Shown: one piece after another, positions 17,523 to 28,248 of the stretch
How the letters are laid out: each line of letters opens with the position of its first letter
Position numbering within the stretch: position 1 is the stretch's first letter
Origin: Pseudomonas fluorescens
GTDB lineage: Bacteria; Pseudomonadota; Gammaproteobacteria; Pseudomonadales; Pseudomonadaceae
Assembly: GCF_001307155.1 (NCBI RefSeq)
Contig: NZ_CP012830.1
Coordinates: 1,977,501-2,041,500 of the forward strand
Reading direction: 5' to 3'
Length of the DNA stretch: 64,000 bases
Position numbers and translations under genes: made by a program
The notes under the pieces: generated by a model
Seen by the model: only the letters and a program-made list of their open reading frames with translations
Database searches by the model: none
Told to the model about the DNA's origin: nothing

Positions 17523-18737
17523 TTATTCCTTGGTGAGATCCACTAACGGTGTTTGCCTTACCTCAGTCTCCCGCCCACCCTGAATCTCACTCACCTGCGC
17601 CAACGCTTTATCCACAGCCGTTTTATCCGCCAGCAAGCTGTAGCTGATCTGGAACTGCTTCTGCTCCTTGGCCGCAATCGTCGGCACCAGGTTCAGTGGC
17701 CGCTGATACCGGCGGTTGTAGGAAAAACTCGTCCCCGGCTCCAGCCCCGTGACATAGCCCTGGCCTTGGGTATCGGTGTTTTTCCACAGGGAGAACACCG
17801 GCAATTGCTTGGTATTGAAACCAACCGAGACCCCAAGGCTGCCCGCCTTGTTATGCAGCACCGTCAGCGTGTCGCCCTTGGCATCGGCATACGGCACGAC
17901 GTTGTAGACGGTTTCGTCGTAGTCCTTGGTCGGCGCGCGGTAAGTTTGCCAGTCGGGCAAATCCCCCTTGGCCTTGTCGTTGAACGGTGACACCTGTTTC
18001 ACCGGCGCAGCGAAACGGGCGCCCTGTTCCAGGAACGGGGTGCTGAAGTTGCTGTGGTAGAGCGCCTGGTATTCCTTCGGATAGTCGCCGTTGTTGGTCA
18101 GGGTGTCGTTGAGGGCGAAGCGCACGCTGCCGGGTTCGGTGACCAGTTCAGTCATTACCGAGAAGTCGACTTTCTTGAACGCCTGCTCTTTCAACTCACC
18201 GCGCAGGCTGATGGCGTAAGGCGGTTTTTCATCAATGTGCAGCGTGACCTTGCTGGCCGGAATGTTCGCGGCGCGGCCATGCAGGGTCAGCAGTTCGCCG
18301 TTGTCCATGCCGGGGTGGCCGACCCATTCGTAGCCGCAGCGGGTGACCAGTTCATTGAAGCCTTCGAGCCAGCCCAGTCCGCCACGCCCGTTGAGTTCGA
18401 TAAAGGACGGATTGACCACGTCCTTGACCGGCGAATCCCAACCCATACGCACATTACCCACCGACGCCTGCAGGACGTTCATCCCGCGGGTCGGCACCAC
18501 CGAGAGTTTCATCGTGCCGTTATCAATGTCGACGATGCTCACGCCCTCCTGCCGACCGCCGTGCAGGGTGCGCAGGGTCACGGAGAACGGTTTGTCGGTT
18601 TTCACACCGAGCTGCTGGCTGGTGATTTGCTGGTTCTGGGCAGCCTTGTCGGTGTCGAGCAACACGTAATCCCAAGCCATAACGTGGGAGGCAGCGGTCA
18701 TTGCGCCGAGGGTGACGAGAAGTTTGAGCGGGGTCAT
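17523..18737 (-). CDS. Secreted DUF4432 aldose-epimerase-like protein
   Basis: A 404-aa protein with a Sec signal peptide (MTPLKLLVTLGAMTAASHVM, then A-W) and a galactose-mutarotase-like beta fold of the DUF4432 family (SVVPTRGMNVLQASVG, and GLEPGTSFSYNRRYQRP near the C-terminus). This family is usually described as aldose 1-epimerase-like; the substrate is not known. Periplasmic location is inferred from the signal. It is convergent with comM, only 6 bp apart. The start at 18737 fits the signal peptide; an in-frame start at 18842 would add 35 charged residues before it. Confidence 0.78.
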   Translation of the reverse strand: MTPLKLLVTLGAMTAASHVMAWDYVLLDTDKAAQNQQITSQQLGVKTDKPFSVTLRTLHGGRQEGVSIVDIDNGTMKLSVVPTRGMNVLQASVGNVRMGWDSPVKDVVNPSFIELNGRGGLGWLEGFNELVTRCGYEWVGHPGMDNGELLTLHGRAANIPASKVTLHIDEKPPYAISLRGELKEQAFKKVDFSVMTELVTEPGSVRFALNDTLTNNGDYPKEYQALYHSNFSTPFLEQGARFAAPVKQVSPFNDKAKGDLPDWQTYRAPTKDYDETVYNVVPYADAKGDTLTVLHNKAGSLGVSVGFNTKQLPVFSLWKNTDTQGQGYVTGLEPGTSFSYNRRYQRPLNLVPTIAAKEQKQFQISYSLLADKTAVDKALAQVSEIQGGRETEVRQTPLVDLTKE

Positions 18738-18887
18738 GGTGAAAGCCTTTCTTGGAGTTGTGCGATTTTTATAGCGCTGATGAAACGTTTCAGCAAGCTT
18801 AAAAACGGCATAAGTCCAGCAAAACTCAGTCGACGGGTTCAATCGCCAACAACAGGCTTGCCAACGATGGCGATTCCAGAGGTGACC

Positions 18888-20864
18888 TCAGCGAAAACGG
18901 TCAACCTCATGCCGCAACTCTGCCGCCAGGTTTTCCAGCTCCCTGGCAGTAATTGCCAGGTTCGACACCACTTCACGCTGCTCGCTGTTGGCCATGGCGA
19001 TGCTTTGCAGGTTGCTGCTGAGCAAGGTCGCGGTGCTGCTCTGCTCTTGGGTGGCGGTGGTGATCGCAGCGAATTGCTGGCCGGCCGAGCGGCTTTGTTC
19101 GTCGATCAGCGCCAGCGCCGACGCGACATTGGCATTGCGCGTCAGGCCTTCGTGCATCAGCAGCTTGCCTTGCTCCATGGTGCTGATGGCGTTACCGGTT
19201 TCCTGCTGGATGCTTTGGATCATCCCGGAAATCTCGTCAGTCGCTTCGCGAGTGCGCGAGGCCAGGTTGCGCACTTCGTCTGCCACCACTGCAAAACCAC
19301 GGCCCTGTTCGCCGGCGCGCGCGGCCTCGATCGCGGCGTTGAGTGCCAGTAAATTGGTTTGATCGGCAATCGCGGTAATCACCCCGACAATGCCGCCGAT
19401 TTCCTGGGAGCGCTGACCCAGGGTGTTGATCACCGTCGCCGTGCTGTTGAGAGCACTGGCAATCTGCTCAAGGGACGAAGAAGCTTCTTCCATCGAGGTA
19501 CGACCGATCCGCGTCTGCTGGGCGTTTTCCTGGGCCAGACGCTCGGTGTTGCCCATGTTGTCAGCGATGTTCAGCGAGGTCGCACTGAATTCTTCCACGG
19601 CACCGGCCATGCTGGTGATTTCACCGGACTGCTGTTCCATCCCTTCATACGCACCGCCGGACAACCCGGATAATGCCTGCGCGCGACTGTTGACCTCTTC
19701 CGAGGCCTTGCGGATGTGCTCGACCATGGTCGATAGAGCCTGGCTCATCTGATTGAAGCTGCGCGCCAATTGACCGATTTCATCATGGCTCGACACGTTC
19801 AAACGCACGCTCAGATCACCCGCACCCAAGGCTTCAGCCTGCCGCACCAGATCACCCAACGGCGCCAGCTTGCTGCGCAACAGCCAGACTGCCGCGCCTA
19901 CCGCCAGCAGCATCGCCAGCAAGCTGCCAATGGCCAGGCGGATACCGATGCTCCAGGTCACTGCACGGATTTCGCTTTTCGGCATGCTCGCCACTACTGA
20001 CCATGGCCCGCCCTCGAATGGCACGGCAACGCTGTAGAAGTCTTCGGACTTGTCGCTCCAGAACGCGCCCCGCCCCGGTGTCCTGGCCAAACCGGCGATG
20101 GTCGAAGTCGCCTGATCCAGCGCCTGCACGCCGGCCGGCGGCACCAGCCATTTGTTTTGTTCATCGAGCAGTGCCAGTGAACCGCTCTGGCCGATGCGGA
20201 AGCGCTTGAGGTTGTCGAACTGCGCGCTCTGCGCATCGGTGTAATCGAAACCCACGAACAACACCGCGATCACCTTGCCGCTGCTGTCGCTCACGGGGGT
20301 GTACTGCGTCATGTAGGAACGATCGAACAGCAAGGCCCGGCCGACATAGCTCTGCCCCGCCATCAGCCGCTGATAGGCCGGGTGCGCATGGTCGAGCAGC
20401 GTGCCGATGGCGCGGGTGCCGTCCTGCTTGCTCAACGAGGTGCTGACCCGAATGAAGTCCTCGCCACTGCGCACGAACAACGTCGCCACGCCGGCAGTCA
20501 TTTGCTTGAACTCATCGACCTTGTCGAAGTTGTTGTTCAACACTTCGTTGCCCAGATGCAGGCCCGGAGTCTGCACGCCTGCTACCGTCACCGGCTGCTC
20601 CGGGTGCACGCTCAAACCGCCACTGAAACGCTTTTCAAACAACCCGCTCAGGCGCTGGGTGCTTTCGCGCAGGGTGCCGTGGAAGGTGCTCAACTGGTCG
20701 GCCAGCAACCGCGCCTCACTGGCCAGATGCTCTTCACGCGTGTCGAGGTTGGCAGAATCCAGCGAACGCAGGGCGAACACCGTGCTGCCACTGATGACGA
20801 CCGCGAGGATGACGGCAAGGGCAAGCCCCAATTGTGAGGCGATCCGGGCACGAGGTTGAGACAT
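18888..20864 (-). CDS. Methyl-accepting chemotaxis protein with Cache sensor
   Basis: A 658-aa inner-membrane receptor. A first membrane helix lies near residues 10-32 and a second near 305-328. Between them is a periplasmic Cache_3/Cache_2-type sensor of about 270 aa ([20 protein letters not shown]). HAMP follows ([20 protein letters not shown]), then the signalling domain with the conserved hairpin tip [20 protein letters not shown] and [20 protein letters not shown]. Receptors of this type often sense small carboxylates, but the ligand cannot be read here. It stands alone, away from che genes. Confidence 0.92.
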   Translation of the reverse strand: MSQPRARIASQLGLALAVILAVVISGSTVFALRSLDSANLDTREEHLASEARLLADQLSTFHGTLRESTQRLSGLFEKRFSGGLSVHPEQPVTVAGVQTPGLHLGNEVLNNNFDKVDEFKQMTAGVATLFVRSGEDFIRVSTSLSKQDGTRAIGTLLDHAHPAYQRLMAGQSYVGRALLFDRSYMTQYTPVSDSSGKVIAVLFVGFDYTDAQSAQFDNLKRFRIGQSGSLALLDEQNKWLVPPAGVQALDQATSTIAGLARTPGRGAFWSDKSEDFYSVAVPFEGGPWSVVASMPKSEIRAVTWSIGIRLAIGSLLAMLLAVGAAVWLLRSKLAPLGDLVRQAEALGAGDLSVRLNVSSHDEIGQLARSFNQMSQALSTMVEHIRKASEEVNSRAQALSGLSGGAYEGMEQQSGEITSMAGAVEEFSATSLNIADNMGNTERLAQENAQQTRIGRTSMEEASSSLEQIASALNSTATVINTLGQRSQEIGGIVGVITAIADQTNLLALNAAIEAARAGEQGRGFAVVADEVRNLASRTREATDEISGMIQSIQQETGNAISTMEQGKLLMHEGLTRNANVASALALIDEQSRSAGQQFAAITTATQEQSSTATLLSSNLQSIAMANSEQREVVSNLAITARELENLAAELRHEVDRFR

Positions 20865-21054
20865 GACAGCTCCTGGCCGAGGAGCCGGATCATCCTGATC
20901 GCGTCGCGTGGCTCGGCAAAATATCCAGTAATAGGGGAAGCGCGAAACCTTTCAGAACGAAGGTCCCACTTTCAGGGATTCGGCGGCGTAGATAAATACT
21001 TGAGCGATGCACAAGGATATCGCTCAAGGCTGCCATGGCGGTGGCTACATCGAT

Positions 21055-21975
21055 TCAGCCGAGGCGCTCGACATCCGGCAATTCCATGGCCTGCACCTCA
21101 CCCTGGAGGAAGTCGCTGAGACGGCGCAAACGTTCACCGCCGGGGCGGGTTTTCGGCCAGACCAGGTAATAATTCAGGCCGCTGGCCACGGCAGTCGGCC
21201 ACGGCAAACTCAAACGCCCCTGAGCCACATCTTCGGCCACCATCAGCAAGTCACCCATCGACACCCCGTAACCACGGGCGGCGGCAATCATCCCCAGCTC
21301 CAGCGTATCAAACACCTGCCCGCCCTTGAGCGACACCTGCTCCGACAGGCCCATACACTCCAGCCAACTGCGCCAGTCACGCCGATCAGGAGTCGGGTGA
21401 AGCAGTTCAGTACTGGCCAGCCGCTCGACATCCCATGGTTGATCATTCAACAGATTCGGTGCGCCGACCGGGATCAGCAGTTCAGGGAACAGGTAACTGG
21501 CCTCCCAGTCCGGTGGAAAATGCCCGTTGCTCAACAACACCGCACAATCGAACGGTTCGTGATTGAAGTCCACCGAGTCGACGTCCATCCAGGCGCTGGT
21601 CAGTTGCACCTCGTTGCCCGGTTGCAAATGCCGAAAGCGACTGAGTCGCGCCAGCAGCCAGCGCATGGTCAGGGTCGAAGGAGCTTTCATGCGCAAGACG
21701 TCATCTTCGGCGCGCAAGGTATTGCAGGCCCGCTCCAGCGCACCAAAGCCCTCACGCACACCCGGCAGCAGCAAACGCGCGGCCTCGGTCAGTTGCAAAT
21801 TGCGCCCGCTACGCTGAAACAGCCGACAGGCGAAATGCTCCTCCAGCGTACGCACATGTCGGCTGACGGCGCTTTGGGTGATCGACAATTCTTCGGCAGC
21901 ACGGGTAAACGAACTGTGCCGCGCTGCGGCCTCGAAAGCGCGAAGGGCATACAACGGAGGAAGACGACGAGACAT
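21055..21975 (-). CDS. LysR-family transcriptional regulator (GcvA-like)
   Basis: A 306-aa regulator with an N-terminal helix-turn-helix (LPPLYALRAFEAAARHSSFT, then AAEELSITQSAVSRHV) and a substrate-binding-like effector domain of the GcvA/AmpR subgroup. I use the start at 21975 (MSRRLPPL), the standard subgroup N-terminus; the frame stays open to 22095 into the intergenic region. It is divergent from the MATE pump with about 158 bp between, so it may control that gene as well as itself. The ligand is unknown. Confidence 0.88.
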   Translation of the reverse strand: MSRRLPPLYALRAFEAAARHSSFTRAAEELSITQSAVSRHVRTLEEHFACRLFQRSGRNLQLTEAARLLLPGVREGFGALERACNTLRAEDDVLRMKAPSTLTMRWLLARLSRFRHLQPGNEVQLTSAWMDVDSVDFNHEPFDCAVLLSNGHFPPDWEASYLFPELLIPVGAPNLLNDQPWDVERLASTELLHPTPDRRDWRSWLECMGLSEQVSLKGGQVFDTLELGMIAAARGYGVSMGDLLMVAEDVAQGRLSLPWPTAVASGLNYYLVWPKTRPGGERLRRLSDFLQGEVQAMELPDVERLG

Positions 21976-22133
21976 TGGGAAAGCTCCTATAGCGCGACCC
22001 CGGAACCTTATCAGAAACTCTCCAGCATGAGTTTTAGTCATGCCAGCAATCGTTTTTATCCCTTTGTGCAAACGCTTGCGAGCGCCGAGAATCAACCCTT
22101 CCCGATTTATCTGACTAAACGAGCGTGATGATC

Positions 22134-23534
22134 ATGCAGCATCCAGCACGTACCGAACTCTGGGCCATCCTGCGGCTAGCGGGGCCGCTGATTGCCTCGC
22201 AGTTGGCGCACATGCTGATGATCCTCACCGATACCTTGATGATGGCTCGGCTCAGCCCGGAAGCCTTGGCCGGTGGCGGCCTGGGCGCGGCGAGCTATTC
22301 GTTCGTGTCGATTTTCTGCATTGGCGTGATCGCGGCGGTCGGCACGCTGGTGGCGATCCGCCAGGGCGCCGGCGACATTGAAGGCGCCACGCGGCTGACC
22401 CAGGCTGGGCTTTGGCTGGCGTGGTTGATGGCGCTGGTGGCGGGTCTGCTGCTGTGGAACCTCAAACCGGTGTTGCTGCTGTTCGGCCAGACCGAAAGCA
22501 ACGTGCATGCGGCCGGCCAGTTCCTGTTGATTCTGCCGTTCGCCCTGCCCGGCTACCTGAGCTTCATGGCCCTGCGCGGTTTTACCAGCGCCATTGGCCG
22601 GACAACGCCGGTGATGGTCATCAGCCTCGTCGGGACCGTGGCCAACTTCCTGCTCAACTATGCGCTGATCACCGGCATGTTCGGCCTGCCGAAAATGGGT
22701 TTGATGGGGATCGGCCTGGTCACCGCCATCGTCGCCAACTGCATGGCGCTGGGCCTGGCCTGGCATATCCGCCAGCACCCGGCTTACGCCGCGTACCCAC
22801 TGCGCAAGGGCCTGTCACGGCCCAATCGCCAGTACCTGCGCGAGCTATGGCGTCTCGGCCTGCCGATTGGCGGCACCTACGCGGTAGAGGTCGGTCTGTT
22901 TGCGTTTGCCGCGTTGTGCATGGGCACCATGGGCAGTACGCAATTGGCGGCGCATCAGATCGCCCTGCAAATCGTCTCGGTGGCGTTCATGATTCCGGCG
23001 GGGCTTTCATATGCGATCACCATGCGCATCGGCCAGCACTACGGCGCCGGGCAGTTGCTCGATGCGCGCTTGGCCGGACGGGTCGGGATTGCCGTTGGTG
23101 GCGCGGCGATGCTCGGGTTTGCCATGGTCTTCTGGCTGCTGCCGAACCAACTGGTGGGACTGTTCCTGGACCATAACGACCCGGCGTTTCGCGAAGTGAT
23201 CAATCTTGCGGTGAGCCTGTTGATGGTGGCGGCGTGGTTCGAGTTTTTCGACGGCACGCAAACCATCGCCATGGGCTGTATTCGCGGTTTGAAGGACGCC
23301 AAGACTACCTTCCTGGTCGGCCTCGCCTGCTATTGGCTGATCGGCGCTCCGGCTGCATGGTTGATGGCTTTCCACCTCCATTGGGGGCCGACCGGCGTCT
23401 GGTGGGGTCTGGCGCTGGGGCTGGCGTGCTCGGCCGTAAGCCTGACGCTGGCGTTTGAATGGAAGATGAAGCGAATGATCCGCCGTGAACAACCGGAACA
23501 GGCAGTGCAGTACAGCACCGTCCAGCCTGATTAA
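22134..23534 (+). CDS. MATE-family multidrug efflux protein (NorM-like)
   Basis: A 466-aa inner-membrane antiporter with twelve predicted helices in two similar halves. Family sequence includes GPLIASQLAHMLMILTDTLM near the start and LGLPIGGTYAVEVGLF at the start of the second half. NorM-type pumps export cationic drugs against Na+ or H+. The start is uncertain: GTG 22125, ATG 22128 and ATG 22134 are all in frame and none has a strong ribosome site. I use MQHPARTELW as the most family-like N-terminus. Confidence 0.88.
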   Translation: MQHPARTELWAILRLAGPLIASQLAHMLMILTDTLMMARLSPEALAGGGLGAASYSFVSIFCIGVIAAVGTLVAIRQGAGDIEGATRLTQAGLWLAWLMALVAGLLLWNLKPVLLLFGQTESNVHAAGQFLLILPFALPGYLSFMALRGFTSAIGRTTPVMVISLVGTVANFLLNYALITGMFGLPKMGLMGIGLVTAIVANCMALGLAWHIRQHPAYAAYPLRKGLSRPNRQYLRELWRLGLPIGGTYAVEVGLFAFAALCMGTMGSTQLAAHQIALQIVSVAFMIPAGLSYAITMRIGQHYGAGQLLDARLAGRVGIAVGGAAMLGFAMVFWLLPNQLVGLFLDHNDPAFREVINLAVSLLMVAAWFEFFDGTQTIAMGCIRGLKDAKTTFLVGLACYWLIGAPAAWLMAFHLHWGPTGVWWGLALGLACSAVSLTLAFEWKMKRMIRREQPEQAVQYSTVQPD

Positions 23535-23537
23535 CCC

Positions 23538-23624
23538 GTAGGAGCACGGCTTGCCCGTGATAGATATCACGCGTTGTATCAGATACACCGCAGTGATCCC
23601 ATCGCGGGCAAGCCTTGCTCCTAC
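23538..23624. repeat. REPIN-like inverted pair
   Basis: REP arms at 23538-23560 and 23600-23624 (core gcgggcaagccttgctccta) lie between the MATE gene and the convergent GGDEF/EAL gene, where they take up nearly the whole gap. Confidence 0.85.
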
Positions 23625-23632
23625 GGGTTTCG

Positions 23633-25297
23633 TTAAGCCAGGACAGCCTGTTGGCTACTGCCAAACGTCAGATACTCAACCAGCTCGGCCAGCGGCAACG
23701 GTTTGCTGATCAGGTAACCCTGCACCTGATCACAACCAAAATCACGCAGCAGCTCAAGCTGTTCAAGGGTTTCAACGCCCTCGGCGACCACTTCCAGGTT
23801 GAGGTTGTGGGCGAGGTTGATCATCGCGTGGACCAGCTTGCGATTTTCCTCACGCGTCTCCATGCCACCGACAAAGCTTTTGTCGATCTTCAACAAGGCA
23901 ATCGGCAGGCTGTTGAGGTGCACGAATGACGAAAAACCGGTGCCGAAATCGTCCAGGGAGAAACGCACGCCCAGACGCCCCAAAGCGTCCATGGTCTGTT
24001 TGACCAGATCGCTGCGGCGCATCACTGCAGTTTCCGTCAGCTCGAATTCCAGCCACTGCGCTTCGACACCGCGCTCGGCAATCAACCGGCTCAACGTCGA
24101 CAGCAACTGACTGTCCTGGAACTGCCGGAACGACAGGTTGACCGCCATGTGCAACGGCGGCAGACCGCGTTCGCGCAACGCCTGCATGTCGCGCAAGGCA
24201 CGGGAAATTACCCAGTACCCCAACGGCACGATCAAACCGCTCTGCTCGGCCAGCGGCACGAACTCGCTCGGCGGCAGCAGCCCGCGCTCGCCATGACGCC
24301 AGCGCACCAGAGCCTCGAGGCCGACAATTTGCCCGTCGTCTAGGTTCAGCCGTGGCTGGTAATGCAGTTCCAGCTCATCGCGGCGCAAGGCCCGGCGCAG
24401 TTCGCTTTCAAGATCGGCGAGGCTGCGCGCGTTGCGGTTGATGCGTTCATTGAAGATATGAAAGGTGCAGCCTTGGGTGCTTTTGGCCTGCTGCATGGCG
24501 ATATGCGCGTGCCACATCAGCGGGTCGGCGCCAGCCTGCGCGCGCGCGTGGGCGATGCCCAGGCTGCAGCCGATCAACAGGCTTTCGCCGTCGACCCAGT
24601 AGGGTTCGGCCATGACTTCGGTGATGCGTTCGGCCATCCACTCGGCGCGTTGCGGTGCGCGGCGGGTGTCGATGAGCAAGGCGAATTCGTCGCTGCCCAG
24701 ACGCGCCAATTGATCGCCGGCCTCAAGCTGGCTCTTGAGCCGCGAGACCACTTGCAGGATCAGCCGGTCGCCGGCCTGGTGGCCGAGGGCGTCGTTGGCG
24801 TGTCGAAAGTTGTCGAGATCGAGGTGCCCGAGTGCCAGACCACGGCCGTCGTTTTCCGCCAGACGCGCCGCCAGCAGGGTCTGAAACCCCTGGCGGTTGG
24901 CAATCCCGGTCAGCGGGTCCTGCTCGGCGAGGCGCTGCAAGGTGTTTTCGAGCACGCCGCGCTCACGCACATGGCGCAGGCTGCGGCGCAATGTATCCAC
25001 ATCCAGCGCATCGCGAACCAGCCAGTCGCTGACACCGTCCGGTGGGGTGGACGGTTCATGTTCGAGCAACAGCACCGTCGGCAGGCTGCAACGGCCTGGC
25101 TCCGGTTGAAGTGCGGGAATGGTCAACAGGACAGCACTGCGGTTGTCAGCAAATAGACTGCTCACCGACTCCCAGGTCGGTGCACTGATCAGCACAGCCG
25201 AGCTCCCCATAGGAGCCAGACACTCGCGTAACAACGCTGCCCACGCTGGCTCTTCGGCCAGAAGCAGCAAACGCAAGGGTTCGACAGGCGTAGACAA
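23633..25297 (-). CDS. GGDEF/EAL cyclic-di-GMP protein, probable phosphodiesterase
   Basis: A 554-aa cytosolic protein, apparently the counterpart of P. aeruginosa ProE (PA5295, from memory). Residues about 1-110 resemble a receiver-like domain without a clear phospho-Asp. The GGDEF domain has a changed active site, LGSDEF. The EAL domain keeps its motifs: GLEALVRW, ELTETAV, DDFGTGFSS, KIDKSFV and VVAEGVE. I infer that it degrades c-di-GMP and is a poor or inactive cyclase. It starts with TTG at 25297, with GGGAG 6 nt upstream and no ATG until residue 30. A Fur-box-like site overlaps its promoter. Confidence 0.87.
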   Translation of the reverse strand: MSTPVEPLRLLLLAEEPAWAALLRECLAPMGSSAVLISAPTWESVSSLFADNRSAVLLTIPALQPEPGRCSLPTVLLLEHEPSTPPDGVSDWLVRDALDVDTLRRSLRHVRERGVLENTLQRLAEQDPLTGIANRQGFQTLLAARLAENDGRGLALGHLDLDNFRHANDALGHQAGDRLILQVVSRLKSQLEAGDQLARLGSDEFALLIDTRRAPQRAEWMAERITEVMAEPYWVDGESLLIGCSLGIAHARAQAGADPLMWHAHIAMQQAKSTQGCTFHIFNERINRNARSLADLESELRRALRRDELELHYQPRLNLDDGQIVGLEALVRWRHGERGLLPPSEFVPLAEQSGLIVPLGYWVISRALRDMQALRERGLPPLHMAVNLSFRQFQDSQLLSTLSRLIAERGVEAQWLEFELTETAVMRRSDLVKQTMDALGRLGVRFSLDDFGTGFSSFVHLNSLPIALLKIDKSFVGGMETREENRKLVHAMINLAHNLNLEVVAEGVETLEQLELLRDFGCDQVQGYLISKPLPLAELVEYLTFGSSQQAVLA

Positions 25298-25337
25298 GCT
25301 AGCTCCCTAGACTCTGCAAAAGATGTTGGCGGCGGGC

Positions 25338-25365
25338 ATTATGACGCGCAGATAAACAATGACAA
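25338..25365 (-). promoter_or_regulatory. Sigma-70 promoter of the GGDEF/EAL gene
   Basis: On the minus strand the -35 TTGTCA (25365-25360, 5/6) and -10 CATAAT (25343-25338, 5/6) are 16 nt apart. Transcription would start near 25331, giving a leader of about 34 nt. Confidence 0.6.
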
Positions 25366-25380
25366 ATGATATTGATTATC
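25362..25380 (-). promoter_or_regulatory. Fur-box-like site
   Basis: The 19-mer acaaatgatattgattatc matches the consensus GATAATGATAATCATTATC at 14 of 19 positions. It overlaps the -35 of the promoter above by 4 bp, the expected place for iron-dependent repression. Confidence 0.5.
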
Positions 25381-25565
25381 AAACAGCCCGTTGTACCGCG
25401 ATGAATCGAACATTAGTAGTCGCCAATTCAGCACGCATCCTGCGGGAAAGTAACAAAACCGGCAAATTTAGATAGCGTGGTACGTCACAAGTCGGAGAGA
25501 GGCAGCAGAATCTGTGCATCCTGTTAAAATGCCCGCCCTTTTCGCAAACGACTCCCTTTTCCGTC

Positions 25566-27575
25566 ATGTCCCGACTCAATCCCCGGCAGCAAGAAGCCGT
25601 GAGCTACGTCGGCGGCCCTCTTTTGGTGCTCGCCGGTGCTGGCTCCGGCAAGACCAGTGTCATCACCCGCAAAATCGCCCACCTGATCCAGAGCTGTGGC
25701 ATTCGTGCCCAGTACATCGTCGCCATGACCTTTACCAACAAGGCCGCGCGCGAGATGAAGGAGCGGGTCGGCACATTGCTCAAGGGTGGTGAAGGACGCG
25801 GTCTGACGGTGTGCACGTTCCACAACCTTGGGCTGAACATCATCCGCAAGGAGCATGTGCGGCTAGGCTACAAACCCGGTTTCTCGATTTTCGACGAGAC
25901 CGACGTCAAAGCCCTGATGACCGACATCATGCAAAAGGAATATTCGGGCGACGACGGCGTCGACGAGATCAAGAACATGATCGGCGCCTGGAAGAACGAC
26001 CTGATCCTGCCGCCCGAAGCCCTGGAAAACGCCCGCAACCCCAAGGAGCAGACTGCCGCCATCGTCTACACCCACTACCAGCGCACGCTCAAGGCGTTCA
26101 ACGCAGTGGATTTCGACGACCTGATCCTGTTGCCGGTGAAGCTGTTCCAGGAACACGCCGACATCCTCGAAAAGTGGCAGAACAAAGTCCGCTACCTGCT
26201 GGTGGACGAATACCAGGACACCAACGCCAGCCAGTACCTGCTGGTGAAATTGCTGATCGGCACGCGCAACCAGTTCACCGTGGTGGGCGACGATGACCAG
26301 TCGATCTACGCCTGGCGCGGCGCCCGTCCAGAAAACCTGATGCTGCTCAAGGACGACTACCCGTCCTTGAAAGTGGTGATGCTGGAGCAAAACTACCGCT
26401 CCACCAGCCGCATCCTGCGCTGCGCCAACGTGCTGATCTCGAACAACCCCCACGAGTTTGAAAAACAACTGTGGAGCGAGATGGGCCATGGCGACGAGAT
26501 CCGGGTGATCCGCTGCCGCAACGAAGACGCCGAAGCCGAGCGCGTGGCCGTGGAAATCCTCAGCCTGCACCTGCGCACCGACCGCCCGTACAGCGATTTC
26601 GCAATTCTCTACCGCGGTAACTACCAGGCCAAGCTGATCGAGCTGAAGCTGCAACACCACCAGGTCCCTTATCGACTGTCCGGTGGCAACAGCTTCTTCG
26701 GACGTCAGGAAGTCAAAGACCTGATGGCCTACTTCCGCCTGATCGTGAACCCGGATGACGACAACGCCTTCCTGCGGGTGATCAACGTCCCACGCCGGGA
26801 AATCGGTTCGACCACGCTGGAGAAGCTCGGTAACTACGCGACCGAACGCAAGATCTCGATGTATGCCGCGACCGATGAAATCGGCCTGGGCGAACATCTG
26901 GACAGCCGCTTCACCGATCGTCTGGCGCGCTTCAAGCGCTTCATGGACCGCGTGCGCGAGCAGTGTGCCGGCGAAGACCCGATCTCCGCCCTGCGCAGCA
27001 TGGTCATGGACATCGACTACGAGAACTGGCTGCGCACCAACAGCTCCAGCGACAAGGCCGCCGACTACCGCATGGGTAACGTCTGGTTCCTGATCGAGGC
27101 GCTGAAGAACACCCTGGAAAAAGACGAAGACGGCGAAATGACCGTCGAAGACGCAATCGGCAAGCTGGTCTTGCGCGACATGCTCGAACGCCAGCAGGAA
27201 GAGGAAGACGGCGCCGAAGGCGTGCAGATGATGACCTTGCACGCCTCCAAAGGCCTGGAATTCCCCTACGTGTTCATCATGGGCATGGAAGAGGAAATCC
27301 TCCCGCACCGCTCCAGTATCGAAGCCGACACCATCGAAGAAGAACGCCGTTTGGCCTACGTCGGGATTACCCGCGCACGTCAGACCCTGGCGTTCACCTT
27401 TGCCGCCAAGCGCAAACAGTACGGCGAAATCATCGACTGCTCGCCGAGCCGTTTCCTCGATGAACTGCCGCCGGACGATCTGGCGTGGGAAGGCAACGAC
27501 GACACCCCGACCGAAGTCAAAGCCGTACGAGGCAATAGCGCATTGGCGGATATACGCGCGATGTTAAAACGCTAG
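25566..27575 (+). CDS. rep: ATP-dependent DNA helicase Rep
   Basis: A 669-aa superfamily 1A helicase that clears proteins ahead of replication forks and restarts them. It has Walker A AGAGSGKTSVIT, motif II DEYQDTN, motif III VVGDDDQSIYAWRGA, motif IV QNYRSTSRIL, motif V MTLHASKGLEFP and motif VI VGITRAR. The length is as in E. coli Rep (673 aa). It is a single gene followed by xpt with 57 bp between. Confidence 0.96.
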   Translation: MSRLNPRQQEAVSYVGGPLLVLAGAGSGKTSVITRKIAHLIQSCGIRAQYIVAMTFTNKAAREMKERVGTLLKGGEGRGLTVCTFHNLGLNIIRKEHVRLGYKPGFSIFDETDVKALMTDIMQKEYSGDDGVDEIKNMIGAWKNDLILPPEALENARNPKEQTAAIVYTHYQRTLKAFNAVDFDDLILLPVKLFQEHADILEKWQNKVRYLLVDEYQDTNASQYLLVKLLIGTRNQFTVVGDDDQSIYAWRGARPENLMLLKDDYPSLKVVMLEQNYRSTSRILRCANVLISNNPHEFEKQLWSEMGHGDEIRVIRCRNEDAEAERVAVEILSLHLRTDRPYSDFAILYRGNYQAKLIELKLQHHQVPYRLSGGNSFFGRQEVKDLMAYFRLIVNPDDDNAFLRVINVPRREIGSTTLEKLGNYATERKISMYAATDEIGLGEHLDSRFTDRLARFKRFMDRVREQCAGEDPISALRSMVMDIDYENWLRTNSSSDKAADYRMGNVWFLIEALKNTLEKDEDGEMTVEDAIGKLVLRDMLERQQEEEDGAEGVQMMTLHASKGLEFPYVFIMGMEEEILPHRSSIEADTIEEERRLAYVGITRARQTLAFTFAAKRKQYGEIIDCSPSRFLDELPPDDLAWEGNDDTPTEVKAVRGNSALADIRAMLKR

Positions 27576-28205
<630 letters not shown>

Positions 28206-28215
28206 CCCCAGGCAA

Positions 28216-28248
28216 TGATCGTTCCCTCACTCTGCGTGGGAACGATCA
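28216..28248. terminator. Hairpin between convergent xpt and CoA-hydrolase genes
   Basis: A perfect 11-bp stem (tgatcgttccc / gggaacgatca) with an 11-nt loop lies between the two convergent stops. There is no T run, so it may be a repeat-type palindrome serving as a transcript end and not a classical terminator. Confidence 0.55.

Noticed and set aside
25863..27308. 481-codon open frame opposite rep
   Set aside because: Same reason: a shadow of the rep coding frame.
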